A stretch of DNA of 64,000 nt, taken from NCBI RefSeq assembly GCF_018861905.1, contig NZ_JAHLDU010000011.1:1-64000 (forward strand), read 5' to 3'. Below the pieces are notes generated by a model. The model made no database searches, was not told the origin of the DNA, and saw nothing but the letters and a program-made list of their open reading frames with translations. The translations under genes and the position numbers were made by a program. How positions within the stretch are numbered: position 1 is the stretch's first letter; each line of letters opens with the position of its first letter. Below are positions 9,299 to 19,297 of this stretch, piece after piece. Origin of the DNA: Clostridium sp. DSM 17811 (GTDB lineage: Bacteria; Bacillota; Clostridia; Clostridiales; Clostridiaceae).

Positions 9299-10600
9299 CT
9301 ACTTTGTAATAACTTCATGAATTAATATTGGCTTAGTTGCATGGTCACTAATAGAGATATTTTCATATATTTTTGTTTTTACATCATCTACATTTTCACG
9401 ATTTGAATATATAGTTGCAAGAGGATCACCCTTTTTTACAGTGTCTCCTACTTTTCTGCGTAGCATAAGGCCTACTGCCAAATCAATTTTATCTTCTTTT
9501 GTTGCCCTTCCTGCGCCAAGTAACATTGCTGCAATACCAATTTCATCAGCTACCATATTTGATACAAAGCCACTAGTTAAAGCAGGAACATCAATTTTAT
9601 ATTTTGCCTGTGGTAATTTTTCTGGGTTATCTACAATTGATTCATCTCCACCTTGATTTTTAATAAATACTTTAAATTTGTCTATTGCTTTACCATTTTT
9701 TATTACTTCAATAAGCATTTTTCTTGCTTCATCTAATGTATTTGCTTTTTTAGCAAGTACTACCATCTGACTTCCAAGGGTTAGGACAAGTTCTGTAAGA
9801 TCTTCTGGACCTTCTCCTCTTAATGTGTCGATGGCTTCTTTAACCTCAAGTGCATTACCAATTGCAAATCCTAAAGGTTGCGACATGTCAGAGATTATCG
9901 CCATAGTATTTCTCCCTACATTGTTTCCGATTTGAACCATTGCATGAGCTAAATTTTCTGCATCTTTATCCGTTTTCATGAAAGCTCCTGCACCTGTTTT
10001 AACATCTAGAACTATTGCATTAGCTCCGGCTGCAATCTTTTTACTCATAATAGAACTAGCTATTAGTGGAATTGAATTTACAGTTCCAGTCACATCACGA
10101 AGAGCGTATAATTTTTTGTCAGCAGGGGTTAAGTTTCCACTTTGACCAACAACTGCAACTTTATCCCTATTAACTAAATCAATAAATTGTTTTATTGTGA
10201 TCTCTACATGGAAACCGCTAATAGATTCTAATTTATCAATTGTTCCACCAGTATGCCCAAGACCTCGTCCAGACATTTTAGCAACAGGTATATCTAAAGC
10301 AGCAACAAGAGGTGCGAGGACTAGTGTTGTTGTATCACCTACACCACCAGTTGAGTGCTTATCAACTTTTATACCCTCAATTCCTGATAAATCAATAGTA
10401 TCCCCGGAATTAACCATTGCCATAGTCAAATCAGCTCTTTCACGATCATTCATATCTTGAAAATAAATAGCCATTGCGAGGGAACTTGCTTGGTAATCAG
10501 GAATAATTCCTTTAGTATAACCTTCTATAAAAAAATTAATTTCTTTAGTTGTTAATTCTTTACCGTCACGTTTTTTTGAAATTATATCTACCATTCTCAT
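9299..10600 (-). CDS. pdp: Pyrimidine-nucleoside phosphorylase
   Basis: This 433-residue protein is a member of the thymidine/pyrimidine nucleoside phosphorylase family, which splits uridine, thymidine or deoxyuridine with phosphate into base plus (deoxy)ribose-1-phosphate. The family signature is intact: [11 protein letters not shown] (phosphate loop, about 80-90) and [20 protein letters not shown] (about 108-127), with a C-terminal barrel-sandwich domain ([17 protein letters not shown]). The first ATG has AAGGATGG 7 bases upstream. It follows nupC on the same strand 65 bases away, so uptake and phosphorolysis are probably one transcript. A perfect-stem terminator ends the unit. Confidence 0.95.
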   Translation of the reverse strand: MRMVDIISKKRDGKELTTKEINFFIEGYTKGIIPDYQASSLAMAIYFQDMNDRERADLTMAMVNSGDTIDLSGIEGIKVDKHSTGGVGDTTTLVLAPLVAALDIPVAKMSGRGLGHTGGTIDKLESISGFHVEITIKQFIDLVNRDKVAVVGQSGNLTPADKKLYALRDVTGTVNSIPLIASSIMSKKIAAGANAIVLDVKTGAGAFMKTDKDAENLAHAMVQIGNNVGRNTMAIISDMSQPLGFAIGNALEVKEAIDTLRGEGPEDLTELVLTLGSQMVVLAKKANTLDEARKMLIEVIKNGKAIDKFKVFIKNQGGDESIVDNPEKLPQAKYKIDVPALTSGFVSNMVADEIGIAAMLLGAGRATKEDKIDLAVGLMLRRKVGDTVKKGDPLATIYSNRENVDDVKTKIYENISISDHATKPILIHEVITK

Positions 10601-10665
10601 TTTATTACCATCCTTTTTATTTTGATTTTATAACATTAATATTATTATATTATTATATGGTTATA

Positions 10666-11847
10666 TTATACAATTAAACCAACAACAGTTGCTGTTAATA
10701 TACTAACTAAGGTTGCACCAAATAGCAGTTTTAAACCAAACCGAGCAACAACATTACCTTGTTTTTCATTGAGTCCTTTTACTGCTCCAGAAATAATTCC
10801 AATCGATGAAAAATTAGCGAAAGAAACTAAAAATACAGAAACAATAGCGGTTGTTCGCGGTGTTAAATGTATAGTGCTAGTTGCCAAACTAGTCATTGCA
10901 ACAAATTCATTTGATACTAATTTCGTTGCCATTATACTTGCGGCAGGTATTGCTTCATTTAAAGGTACACCCATTAAAATCGCAAATGGTGAGAATACAT
11001 AGCCAAGTAAATTTTGAAAAGAAATACCGAAAATACCCTTGAAAATCATATTAATCATAGCAATTATGGCTACAAATCCAATAAGCATTGCTCCAACTAT
11101 GATAGCTACTTTGAAACCATCCATAATGTATTCACCAAGCATTTCAAAGAATGATTGTTTTTTTTCTTCCTGAACTATTAATATATCTTCCTCCGGGGTT
11201 ACTGTATATGGATTTATAATTGAAGATATAATAAATCCACCAAATAAATTTAAAACAAGAGCAGTTACAACATATCTAGGTTTTATAAGAACCATATAAG
11301 AGCCAACTATCGACATAGATACCGTAGACATTGCTGATGCACAAAGTGTATAAAGTCTATGCTCTGGTAATAGACCAAGTTCTTTTTTTACAGAAATAAA
11401 TACCTCTGATTGACCAAGAATAGCAGCGGCTACTCCGTTATAAGATTCTAGTTTACCCATACCGTTAATTTTACTTAAGCCGAGGCCTATATATTTAATT
11501 ATAAAAGGAAGTATTTTAAAGTGTTGTAGAATTCCGATTAAAGCAGAAATAAATACTATTGGTAAAAGCACACCTATAAAAAATGTAAATTGATTTGTGT
11601 TAACTAATCCCCCAAATACAAAATTTACGCCCTCTGCTGCACATTTAAGCAATAATTGAAAAGCATTTGCTATTCCACCCACTAGAAAATTGCCAACACC
11701 AGTATTTAGCAATACAAATCCAAGTATGAATTGTAAAATAACCATTACAACGATAGGTTGGTATTTTACCTTTTTTTTATCAGTACTAGTAAACCATGCA
11801 AGCCCTAAGACAACAATTAATCCGAGAATTCCAATAATATATTTCAT
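10666..11847 (-). CDS. nupC: NupC-family concentrative nucleoside transporter
   Basis: A 393-residue polytopic membrane protein of the CNT family, which imports nucleosides with H+ or Na+. Typical features are the VFISVKKELG segment after GQSEVF (the helix-turn motif in transport domain 1) and the ISGAVKGLN / ANFSSIGI stretch in the second half. About ten hydrophobic helices are visible. A longer frame begins at 11874, but the internal ATG at 11847 is preferred because AAGGGGTG lies about 10 bases before it. The gene leads the nupC-pdp unit and has a leader region that contains a tiny translated-looking ORF. Confidence 0.93.
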   Translation of the reverse strand: MKYIIGILGLIVVLGLAWFTSTDKKKVKYQPIVVMVILQFILGFVLLNTGVGNFLVGGIANAFQLLLKCAAEGVNFVFGGLVNTNQFTFFIGVLLPIVFISALIGILQHFKILPFIIKYIGLGLSKINGMGKLESYNGVAAAILGQSEVFISVKKELGLLPEHRLYTLCASAMSTVSMSIVGSYMVLIKPRYVVTALVLNLFGGFIISSIINPYTVTPEEDILIVQEEKKQSFFEMLGEYIMDGFKVAIIVGAMLIGFVAIIAMINMIFKGIFGISFQNLLGYVFSPFAILMGVPLNEAIPAASIMATKLVSNEFVAMTSLATSTIHLTPRTTAIVSVFLVSFANFSSIGIISGAVKGLNEKQGNVVARFGLKLLFGATLVSILTATVVGLIV

Positions 11848-11962
11848 TTTAATGTTACACCCCTTAAATACCATAAGTTTAATATAATAAAATCATACAA
11901 CGATTACATTAAAGATAATGTAAAAATGAAATAATTTTATTAAATTTTAAAATAATTTGAAA

Positions 11963-12010
11963 ATGTAGTCCTTATCTGTAGTTAGCAAAATCATAAATAT
12001 AAAACTACAT
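11963..12010 (-). promoter_or_regulatory. Possible alternative-hairpin leader upstream of nupC
   Basis: In the nupC-sense RNA, AUGUAGUU (12010-12003) can pair either with AACUACA (11983-11977) or with ACUACAU (11969-11963). The two 7-bp stems share one arm and exclude each other, as in an attenuator. The T-tract after them is weak. Confidence 0.3.
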
Positions 12011-12029
12011 GGTTTTTAGCAATATTCAT
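11991..12029 (-). CDS. Putative 12-residue leader peptide upstream of nupC
   Basis: ATG at 12029 follows a strong AGAGGAGG with ideal spacing and opens a 12-codon frame, MNIAKNHVVLYL, ending in TGA. The stop falls between the arms of the alternative hairpins described here, so translation could influence which stem forms. No codon is obviously repeated as in amino-acid leader peptides. It could equally be the start of a deleted gene. Intergenic 11848-12203 holds nothing else that I can support. Confidence 0.35.
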   Translation of the reverse strand: MNIAKNHVVLYL

Positions 12030-12203
12030 TTTAAACCTCCTCTTATGCCTTATCAATAATAAAGCTTATTTGCACATTTGTAAAGTTGTGGGTGAAATTA
12101 TGCATGATATATAGATATTTAAATATATATAGTTAAAGGATTATAAAAAAAATTTATAGAATTCTTTATATATGTTAATACAAATTATAGGAGGTGATTA
12201 ATC

Positions 12204-12389
12204 TTGAAATTAAAAACAGCAACACTAATTGCTTCAATTGGAACATTTTTCATGGTATTATCTGAAATTTATTATACTTTTATAAATGCAGATGGAACGG
12301 GTAAAGTGTTTGGGCTTTTTTATTTATTTGGGATGATATCTTTATTTATATTTTTTATGACCTTATATTCAAAACAAAAGGAGAAATAA
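12204..12389 (+). CDS. Small membrane protein, two helices
   Basis: A 61-residue protein made almost entirely of two hydrophobic segments (about 7-25 and 34-55) joined by a short polar loop with NADGTG, ending in a basic tail (YSKQKEK). The start is TTG, chosen because AGGAGGTGATTA, an almost complete anti-Shine-Dalgarno match, precedes it. I do not recognise a family. It is 3 bases upstream of another two-helix protein, so the two are surely co-translated and may form one membrane complex. Confidence 0.7.
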   Translation: MKLKTATLIASIGTFFMVLSEIYYTFINADGTGKVFGLFYLFGMISLFIFFMTLYSKQKEK

Positions 12390-12392
12390 TAT

Positions 12393-12716
12393 ATGGGTAA
12401 TCTTAATGAAATTTTAGAAATTCGAAAAAAAGTATCAGATGGTAATATTGGAGTAATTAATAAAAGAAGTACAATTGGATTTACAATAAAATTAATAGGG
12501 AGGATTGTAGCAGGGGTGGGCATATTAGCTGGTCTAATTCTTGGACTTTTGTTAACTACGCCATCGAGTAGTGTAATATCAAATCCCAATCCTTTAAGAT
12601 GGGTATACGCAATTGCAATTATGGTTTCTTCTTTTATAAGTGGATTTTTATTTATCGGTTTTGGTGAAATTATAATTTTATTAAATGATATTCGATATAA
12701 TACTAAATCAAAGTAA
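12393..12716 (+). CDS. Small membrane protein, partner of the preceding gene
   Basis: A 107-residue protein with a charged N-terminal 30 residues (NEILEIRKKVSDG), a glycine-rich transmembrane helix (about 32-55), a second helix (about 68-90) and a short polar tail. AAGGAGAAA overlapping the previous stop serves as its ribosome site. The family is not recognised. The pairing of two very small membrane proteins with 3-base spacing is a common layout for accessory subunits, but no partner complex is nearby. Confidence 0.7.
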   Translation: MGNLNEILEIRKKVSDGNIGVINKRSTIGFTIKLIGRIVAGVGILAGLILGLLLTTPSSSVISNPNPLRWVYAIAIMVSSFISGFLFIGFGEIIILLNDIRYNTKSK

Positions 12717-12763
12717 CATTGATTGTATATAGAAAATATAATTAAATAATCAGCTAAATTAAG

Positions 12764-12797
12764 CAGAATATATATAAAATATATTCTGTATTTTTTA
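12764..12797 (+). terminator. Terminator after the two small membrane proteins
   Basis: CAGAATATA (12764-12772) pairs with TATATTCTG (12780-12788), followed by TATTTTTTATT. Confidence 0.7.
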
Positions 12798-12824
12798 TTA
12801 ATTTAAGAAGTTGTAAAAAAACTC

Positions 12825-12840
12825 ATAAACACGCGTTAAT
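12825..12840 (+). promoter_or_regulatory. LacI-type operator 1, before the cellobiose phosphorylase gene
   Basis: ATAAACACGCGTTAAT has the central CG typical of LacI-family operators and matches two further copies at 15742 and 16856. It lies just upstream of TATAAT (12845-12850), so a bound repressor would block that promoter. A second possible promoter, TTGACG (12868-12873), is downstream. Confidence 0.75.
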
Positions 12841-12944
12841 AGAATATAATGTAAGAATTAGAGGTAATTGACGCTTATATGATTATTGATATATTTAAAT
12901 ATTTTATATAAAATAGAATTGTACAAACATAGGGGGGATGAACA

Positions 12945-15383
12945 ATGAAATTTGGTTATTTTGATGATAAAAAAAAAGAGTATGTGATTACTACACCTAA
13001 GACTCCGTATCCATGGATTAATTATCTTGGAACAGATGATTTTTTCTCTCTGATTTCAAATACTAGCGGTGGATACTGTTTTTATAAGGATGCGAGGCTT
13101 CGAAGGTTAACTAGATATAGATATAATAGTGCACCAGTTGATAGTGGGGGAAGATATTATTATATAAATGATGGTGGCGACGTTTGGACACCAGGATATA
13201 TGCCTGTGAAAACTGAATTAGATTCCTATGAATGTAGACATGGGCTTGGTTACACTAAAATAAAAAGTGCAAGAAATGGTATTGAAGTAGAGCAATTAAT
13301 GTTTGTACCTTTAAAGTATCATGGCGAAGTTAATCAACTTAAAATAAAAAATACATCAAATGATACTAAGGAAATTAAGATTTTTTCATTTATTGAGTTC
13401 TGCTTATGGAATGCTTATGACGATATGACTAACTTCCAGCGAAATTTTAGTACTGGTGAAGTTGAGATAGATAATTCTGTAATTTATCATAAAACAGAAT
13501 ATAGAGAAAGACGTAATCATTATTCATTTTACTGCGTTAATACAGATATAGATGGGTTTGATAGTGACAGAGAGTCGTTTCTAGGATTATATAATGGTTT
13601 TGATTCACCACAAACGGTTATGAATGGTAAATCTAATAATTCTGTAGCGAGTGGATGGTCACCTGTAGCATCACATAGTAAAACATTAAGACTTAAACCT
13701 GGAGAAGAAACAAGTTTGATCTTCATAATTGGATATGTAGAAAATGAGGAAGAAGACAAGTGGGAAAGCCATGGAGTTATTAATAAGACTATTGCTAAAG
13801 ATATGATAGCGAGGTTTAGTACAGATATTCAAGTAGAAGAGGGATTAGAAGCTTTAAGTAAATATTGGCTTAATTTATTATCAAAATATAGTATAAAAAC
13901 GGATGATGATAAGCTAAACAGTATGGTTAATATATGGAATCCATATCAATGCATGGTAACGTTTAATATGTCTAGAAGTGCGTCATATTTTGAATCTGGA
14001 ATTGGAAGAGGCATGGGATTTAGAGATTCTAATCAGGATTTACTTGGATTTGTGCATCAGATTCCAGGTAGGGCGCGAGAAAGAATACTGGATATAGCCG
14101 CAACACAATTTGAGGATGGTGGAGCTTATCACCAATATCAACCATTAACTAAAAAGGGTAACTTTGAAGTTGGCGGAGGATTTAATGATGATCCGTTATG
14201 GTTAATATTAGGCACTGCAGCCTATATAAAAGAAACAGGAGATTTTAGTATACTAAATGAACTTGTGGCTTTCAATTGTGATGATAGCAAAAAAGATACA
14301 CTTATGGAACATTTAAAACGTTCTTTCTATCATGTTGTAAATAATCTTGGACCTAATGGGCTTCCTTTAATTGGAAGAGCTGATTGGAATGATTGTTTGA
14401 ATTTAAATTGTTTTTCCACAGAACCAGATGAATCGTTTCAAACATTTGGAGATCCAGATGGAAGAGTTGCGGAATCTGTTCTTATAGCTGGAATGTTTGT
14501 ATTTATAGGACCAGAATATGTAGAATTATGCAAAAGATTTGACCTGATTTCCGAAGCTACAATAGCGCAGACTCACATTGATAAAATGAGAAAAACAGTT
14601 ATAGAAAAAGGCTTTGACGGAGAATGGTTTTTAAGAGCATACGATGCTTTTGGAAATAAGGTAGGTAGCAAGGAGAATGATGAGGGACAGATATATATAG
14701 AATCACAAGGTTTCTGCGTAATGGCAGGCATTGGGGTAGAAGAAGGTTTAGCTTTAAAAGCATTAGATTCTGTTAAGGAAAAATTAGATACTAAGTATGG
14801 CATAATGCTTTTGAACCCAGCTTACAGCAAATATGATGTAAACATTGGTGAAATTACATCTTATCCACCAGGATATAAAGAAAACGGTGGAATATTTTGT
14901 CATAACAACCCATGGATAATGATCGCTGAAACAGTTTTAGGTAGAGGGGATAGGGCATATGATGTATATAAAAAGATAGCTCCAGCCTTTGTTGAGGAAA
15001 TAAGCGAGATTCATAGAACTGAACCTTATGTTTATTCGCAAATGGTAGCAGGAAAAGATGCAATGCGATATGGAGAAGCTAAAAATTCTTGGCTTACAGG
15101 AACTGCTGCATGGAACTATTTTGCAATTACTCAATTTATTCTAGGGGTGAAGCCGGAGTATGATGGGCTTCGTGTAAATCCTTGCATTCCAAAAGAGTGG
15201 AGTAGTTTTGAGATTGAGAGAACATACAGAGGAGATATATATAATATTAAAATTAATAATAAGAAGCATATTTGTAAAGGTGTTAAATTAATTACGGTGG
15301 ATGGAAAAGCTATACAAGGAAATATATTACCTGTATTTGGTGATGGATGCGCACATAGAATAGAAATAGAGATGGGAAATTAA
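12945..15383 (+). CDS. cbpA: Cellobiose phosphorylase, GH94
   Basis: An 812-residue cytoplasmic enzyme of glycoside hydrolase family 94. It splits cellobiose with inorganic phosphate to glucose-1-phosphate and glucose, saving ATP. The N-terminal beta-sandwich (about 1-290, starting with [14 protein letters not shown]) is followed by the (alpha/alpha)6 barrel, with the [12 protein letters not shown] segment (Asp480 and Asp483) carrying the expected general acid, and a short C-terminal sheet. Length and N-terminus match clostridial cellobiose phosphorylases rather than cellodextrin or chitobiose enzymes, though exact specificity is an inference. RBS GGGGGG ATG-proximal at 12932-12937. It heads a cluster with a LacI regulator and ABC importer sharing one operator. 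Confidence 0.93.
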   Translation: MKFGYFDDKKKEYVITTPKTPYPWINYLGTDDFFSLISNTSGGYCFYKDARLRRLTRYRYNSAPVDSGGRYYYINDGGDVWTPGYMPVKTELDSYECRHGLGYTKIKSARNGIEVEQLMFVPLKYHGEVNQLKIKNTSNDTKEIKIFSFIEFCLWNAYDDMTNFQRNFSTGEVEIDNSVIYHKTEYRERRNHYSFYCVNTDIDGFDSDRESFLGLYNGFDSPQTVMNGKSNNSVASGWSPVASHSKTLRLKPGEETSLIFIIGYVENEEEDKWESHGVINKTIAKDMIARFSTDIQVEEGLEALSKYWLNLLSKYSIKTDDDKLNSMVNIWNPYQCMVTFNMSRSASYFESGIGRGMGFRDSNQDLLGFVHQIPGRARERILDIAATQFEDGGAYHQYQPLTKKGNFEVGGGFNDDPLWLILGTAAYIKETGDFSILNELVAFNCDDSKKDTLMEHLKRSFYHVVNNLGPNGLPLIGRADWNDCLNLNCFSTEPDESFQTFGDPDGRVAESVLIAGMFVFIGPEYVELCKRFDLISEATIAQTHIDKMRKTVIEKGFDGEWFLRAYDAFGNKVGSKENDEGQIYIESQGFCVMAGIGVEEGLALKALDSVKEKLDTKYGIMLLNPAYSKYDVNIGEITSYPPGYKENGGIFCHNNPWIMIAETVLGRGDRAYDVYKKIAPAFVEEISEIHRTEPYVYSQMVAGKDAMRYGEAKNSWLTGTAAWNYFAITQFILGVKPEYDGLRVNPCIPKEWSSFEIERTYRGDIYNIKINNKKHICKGVKLITVDGKAIQGNILPVFGDGCAHRIEIEMGN

Positions 15384-15390
15384 CCATTTA

Positions 15391-15418
15391 AGGAGGGGTT
15401 CCCTCCTAATTCTTTTGA
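15391..15418 (+). terminator. Terminator after cellobiose phosphorylase
   Basis: AGGAGGG-GTT-CCCTCCT (15391-15407) is a tight GC-rich hairpin followed by AATTCTTTT. Confidence 0.65.
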
Positions 15419-15741
15419 AATAGAAGGGCTAAGTGCTAGTTATCTAAGTAGTAAAATATAACTGGAACAAAAATTTTAGAAATAAATATAGGTGTAGATG
15501 TATTAAATACTGCGTTAACTGATTCTAAAACAGGTAAAAATGGATATATATTATAGAGAGACCAATTAATAGCGTAGTGTAAATATCGTGAGTTTTAAAT
15601 CCTAAAAAAATGTAAACGATTCTGCAAGAAAATGAGCAATTCGGATGTAAATGGAGTAAATTATGTTAAAACATGGTTATTTGAGGAAATCTAGACATAT
15701 TATAATTTGAAAAGCATGAAAAATTATAGTATTATTACGTT
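15419..15741. other. Intergenic stretch with ORF-like fragments
   Basis: About 320 bases without a gene. Two short coding-looking stretches end in stops: one includes EINIGVDVLNTALTDSKTG (ending near 15555), the other DVNGVNYVKTWLFEEI (ending near 15696). Neither has a start with a ribosome site and I cannot assign either to a family. They may be debris of lost genes or chance. Confidence 0.3.
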
Positions 15742-15757
15742 ATAAACACGCGTTTAA
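15742..15757 (+). promoter_or_regulatory. LacI-type operator 2, before the regulator gene
   Basis: ATAAACACGCGTTTAA is nearly identical to operator 1 and lies 20 bases before the LacI start codon, which implies autoregulation. Confidence 0.75.
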
Positions 15758-15777
15758 ATTCTAAAAAGAGGTGCGGA

Positions 15778-16815
15778 ATGAATAGTATAGATATTGCAAA
15801 AATAGCAGGAGTTTCAAGAAGCACCGTTTCAAGGGTAATTAACAATTATGATAATGTTCCAGAGGAAACTAGAAAAAAGATTCAGCAGATAATAAAGGAA
15901 AATAATTATGTACCACATGCATCAGCTAGAATGCTTGCTGGGGTTAAAAACAGAGTAATTGGTCTTTTTATAATTGATATGAAGACGGATACTAATGGTA
16001 AGCAAGTTACTAGTAGTTCTTACTTTACACCATTTACCGGATCGGTTATCGAAAATGCAAGCAAGATGGGTTATAACGTACTTGTTTCTATAGTAAGTAA
16101 ACAAAAGGATTATAAAAAAGTGAAAGAAATTTTCTATAATAAGACGGTGTCCGGTGGAATATTTATAGGGGAAAAAAATGGAGAGCCAGAAATAAAAGAA
16201 ATTATAAATTCTGGCTGTAGGGTTGCATTATTAGATCAAGCAGTGAAATCAGATGAAGAAGTTTATAATAAATGTATAATTGTAAATGCTGATAACTACT
16301 ACGGTGCATACAAGGCTACTAATTATTTAATTGGACTTGGACATTCGAGTATTGCACATATAGTAGGAATATCTGAAAACTTATCAGGTATAGAAAGATT
16401 TAATGCTTATAAAAACGCATTAACAGATGCGGGGATTGCTGTAAAAAGTAATTTAATTGTTAAAGGCGATTTTACTATCAATGGAGGATATAATGCTACA
16501 AAAAAACTTCTACAAAAGGAAATACCTACTGCAATATTTTGTGGAAATGATATGATGGCAATAGGAGCTATGCAGGCTATTGAAGAAGAAAATCTAAATG
16601 TTCCAGAAGATATATCTATAGTTGGATTTGACGATATAGAGGTTGCAAGATATATAAATCCAACGTTAACAACTGTAAGGATGAAACTTCTTGAAATGGC
16701 ATCGATTGCAACAAATACTTTAATAACATCAATCGAGAGTAATTCAAATTTTTCAGCAAATTATACGTTACCTATTGACTTGATTGAAAGAAATTCGTGT
16801 AAGGCTCTAAAATAA
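15778..16815 (+). CDS. LacI-family transcriptional regulator of the cellobiose locus
   Basis: A 345-residue regulator. The N-terminal helix-turn-helix (SIDIAKIAGVSRSTVSRVIN, residues 3-22) and hinge helix are standard (NNYVPHASARMLAGVKNRVIG around 46-66). The periplasmic-binding-protein-like effector domain follows, with GNDMMAIGAMQAI and VGFDDIEVARYINPTLTTV motifs of the C-terminal subdomain. The gene sits between the phosphorylase and importer genes, and each unit, including its own, is preceded by the same ATAAAC-N-CGCGTTTAA-like operator. The likely inducer is cellobiose or a product, and this is an inference. RBS is AAGAGGTG. Confidence 0.93.
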   Translation: MNSIDIAKIAGVSRSTVSRVINNYDNVPEETRKKIQQIIKENNYVPHASARMLAGVKNRVIGLFIIDMKTDTNGKQVTSSSYFTPFTGSVIENASKMGYNVLVSIVSKQKDYKKVKEIFYNKTVSGGIFIGEKNGEPEIKEIINSGCRVALLDQAVKSDEEVYNKCIIVNADNYYGAYKATNYLIGLGHSSIAHIVGISENLSGIERFNAYKNALTDAGIAVKSNLIVKGDFTINGGYNATKKLLQKEIPTAIFCGNDMMAIGAMQAIEEENLNVPEDISIVGFDDIEVARYINPTLTTVRMKLLEMASIATNTLITSIESNSNFSANYTLPIDLIERNSCKALK

Positions 16816-16855
16816 ACTAGTTTACATGCAGCTACTAAGGAGATGGTTAATCCAT

Positions 16856-16872
16856 ATTAAACGCGAGTTTAT
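16856..16872 (+). promoter_or_regulatory. LacI-type operator 3, before the ABC transporter
   Basis: ATTAAACGCGAGTTTAT, read on the minus strand, is ATAAACTCGCGTTTAAT, matching operators 1 and 2. It lies 17 bases before TATAAT (16890-16895), covering the -35 position. Confidence 0.75.
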
Positions 16873-16946
16873 TAGAATTTGGTTGATATTATAATATTCT
16901 TTTTATGAATGTTATTTATTAATAGAAGATTTAAGGGGGGACAATA

Positions 16947-18305
16947 ATGAAAAAAAATTATTTGAAGAAATTTGCATTGTTAACTTTATCGACAATAATG
17001 GCTACTTCAATGTTAGCTGGTTGTGGATCAAGTACGGCTACAAAAACAGATTCAGGCTCAAAAGCGGCTACTACAGGTGCTGCTAAATCACCAGCTGACT
17101 ACACGGGAACTATAAAGATATGGTCATGGAATACTGAGCTTAAAGATTTAGGTATTATAGCTAAGTTTAACAAAGTTTATCCAAATCTTAAAGTTCAACT
17201 TGTTTCAATACCAAATGATAATAGTGCATATGTAACTAAAATATCTTCTACAATGAGTGCTGGCGTTGGTGGACCAGATGTTTTTTTAGCAGAATCTGCT
17301 TATGTGAAAAAATTTACAAATTTAGATTTTTATGAGGATTTAACAAAGGCGCCTTATAATGCAGAGACACTTACAAGTAAAATGGTACCGTATACTGTAG
17401 AGCTAGGACGTAATGAAGGAGATAAGTCAATTAGAGCTTTAACTTGGCAGGCAACACCAGGTGGATTCTTCTATAAGAGAAGTATAGCTAAACAGTATCT
17501 TGGAACAGATGACCCTGCTGCTATTCAAAAAATGATGACAACAACAGAGGACTTTATCAAATTAGGAGAGACTCTTAAAACGAAGAGTAATGGAGCGGTT
17601 AAGTTATTAGCTGGATATAATGAATTAGTAAATGTAGCTATTGGTAGTCGTACGCAGGGATGGGTAAAAGATGGTAAGTTAGTTATTGATACTAAAATGA
17701 TGGATTACATCGATCAAGCAACTAAAATTAGAAAAGAAGGTTTAGATGCTAAGTTTACTCAATGGACACCAGCATGGACTGGATCAATGTCAGATAAAAC
17801 AACATTTGGATATATGCTTCCAACCTGGGGACTTCCTTTTACTTTAGGAATAAATGCTCCAAAAGAAACAGGTAATTATGCATTCGTAAAAGCTCCAACA
17901 CCATACTATTGGGGTGGAACTTGGCTTGGAGTATCTAGCAAGAGTACACAAAAAGATAATGCTTGGCAGTTTGTTAAGTATATAACTACAAATACAGATT
18001 TTATGGAAGCACAGGCAAAAGATAAGGGGGACTTCATGAATAACGTAGATGTTCAAGCTAAATTATCAAGTACAGATGCAGGAAATAATGCATACTTAAA
18101 GGGTGAAAATGTATATAAAGTATACACGGAACTTGTTAAAGGCATTGATGGTAAATTGTTTACACAATATGATGATACAATTAACAATGCTTGGAATAAA
18201 CAAATAGACTTGTTTATAATAGGTAAAACAGCTTCAAAAGAGGATTTTCTTAAAAAATTTAAAGCTGATGTAGTAAATGCATATCCGGATATTAAAGTAG
18301 ATTAG
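16947..18305 (+). CDS. ABC transporter sugar-binding lipoprotein
   Basis: A 452-residue extracellular solute-binding protein of family 1 (MalE/UgpB type). The N-terminus is a lipoprotein signal: basic MKKNYLKK, a hydrophobic stretch, and the lipobox LAGC (Cys26) followed by a Ser/Thr/Ala linker. The mature protein has IKIWSWNTELKDLGIIAKFN at its start and many aromatic residues suited to sugar stacking. It would capture cellobiose or a related beta-glucan oligosaccharide for the two permeases downstream, with phosphorolysis in the cell by the GH94 enzyme. RBS AAGGGGGG. A hairpin separates it from the permeases, as is usual where the binding protein is made in excess. Confidence 0.93.
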   Translation: MKKNYLKKFALLTLSTIMATSMLAGCGSSTATKTDSGSKAATTGAAKSPADYTGTIKIWSWNTELKDLGIIAKFNKVYPNLKVQLVSIPNDNSAYVTKISSTMSAGVGGPDVFLAESAYVKKFTNLDFYEDLTKAPYNAETLTSKMVPYTVELGRNEGDKSIRALTWQATPGGFFYKRSIAKQYLGTDDPAAIQKMMTTTEDFIKLGETLKTKSNGAVKLLAGYNELVNVAIGSRTQGWVKDGKLVIDTKMMDYIDQATKIRKEGLDAKFTQWTPAWTGSMSDKTTFGYMLPTWGLPFTLGINAPKETGNYAFVKAPTPYYWGGTWLGVSSKSTQKDNAWQFVKYITTNTDFMEAQAKDKGDFMNNVDVQAKLSSTDAGNNAYLKGENVYKVYTELVKGIDGKLFTQYDDTINNAWNKQIDLFIIGKTASKEDFLKKFKADVVNAYPDIKVD

Positions 18306-18325
18306 TTAGATGACATGTAAATAGT

Positions 18326-18366
18326 AATTAGCCTTATTAACTGTTTTTTAGTAAATAAGGCTAATT
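18326..18366 (+). promoter_or_regulatory. Intercistronic hairpin between binding protein and permeases
   Basis: AATTAGCCTTATT (18326-18338) pairs perfectly with AATAAGGCTAATT (18354-18366). There is no good T-run after it, so partial termination or mRNA stabilisation of the binding-protein transcript is more likely than full termination. Confidence 0.6.
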
Positions 18367-18386
18367 TAAAAATAGGGGGTGTCACT

Positions 18387-19286
18387 TTGGTTAAAGGCAA
18401 AATAAATAGAGAAAAGTATGGATTATTATTTATCTCTCCATTTTTTATAACATTTCTTATTTTTCAATTGTATCCTATGATTTATTCATTATATGTTAGT
18501 TTTATTAAATGGGATGGCATGTCAAAAAACATTAAATTTGTAGGTCTTGCAAATTACTCAAGATTATTTGCAGATCCTGTTTTTTTAAAGTCTATAGCTA
18601 ATACTTGGATTATGTGGCTATGCGGGGGTATTCCTCAATTGGTTTTAGCGTTAATATTAGCCGTAGTATTTAATGAAGCAAGATTAAAAGGTAAAGATAT
18701 TTTTAGAGCGGTATATTTTTTCCCCAATCTAGTTACTGCAACCTCAATTGGTATATTATTTGCATTTTTATTTGATTGGCAGGCAGGCTCAGTAAATAAA
18801 ATATTGATGAATATTCATTTAATAAAAGAACCGATAAACTTTCTTATGAGTGAAAATTATTCTAGAGGCATAGTGTCACTTACTTCCTTCTGGATGTGGT
18901 TTGGATATAGCATGATAATATTTATGGCTGGAATTAAGAATATTCCCGAAGAACTTTATGAAGCTGCAACTGTTGATGGAGCATCTAAAACACAAAGGTT
19001 TTGGTCAATAACAATTCCTTTATTAAGGCCAACGATATTATTTTCTGTTATAACATCATTAATTGGAGGAATGCAATCTTTTGATATACCATATGCTTTA
19101 TCACAAGGAGCTGGAGATCCTAATAATGCAACTACGACAATGGTAATGTATCTTTATAGAACTGCATTTGTAAACAATAACTATGGATATGGTGCTGCTG
19201 TAGGGTATGCATTATTTGTAATAATACTTGTATTTGCAATATTATCATTCAAGTTTATAAATAGAAATGCTGATGATTACGAATAA
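18387..19286 (+). CDS. ABC sugar permease, MalF/UgpA type
   Basis: A 299-residue integral membrane protein with six helices. Its N-terminal LLFISPFFITFLIFQLYP and the EAA-loop segment EELYEAATVDGASKTQRFWS (about 190-209), which docks on the ATPase, identify a binding-protein-dependent sugar permease. The start is TTG after AGGGGGTG. It overlaps functionally with the next gene, 11 bases downstream, to form the heterodimeric pore. No ATP-binding subunit is encoded here; a shared MsmK-like ATPase elsewhere is the usual solution in Firmicutes. Confidence 0.94.
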   Translation: MVKGKINREKYGLLFISPFFITFLIFQLYPMIYSLYVSFIKWDGMSKNIKFVGLANYSRLFADPVFLKSIANTWIMWLCGGIPQLVLALILAVVFNEARLKGKDIFRAVYFFPNLVTATSIGILFAFLFDWQAGSVNKILMNIHLIKEPINFLMSENYSRGIVSLTSFWMWFGYSMIIFMAGIKNIPEELYEAATVDGASKTQRFWSITIPLLRPTILFSVITSLIGGMQSFDIPYALSQGAGDPNNATTTMVMYLYRTAFVNNNYGYGAAVGYALFVIILVFAILSFKFINRNADDYE

Positions 19287-19297
19287 AGGGGGTAGAG

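Noticed and set aside
15482-15696. Short coding-like stretches as a real gene
   Set aside because: Both are under 35 codons between stops, have no start with a ribosome site and no recognisable motif; listed only as intergenic content.
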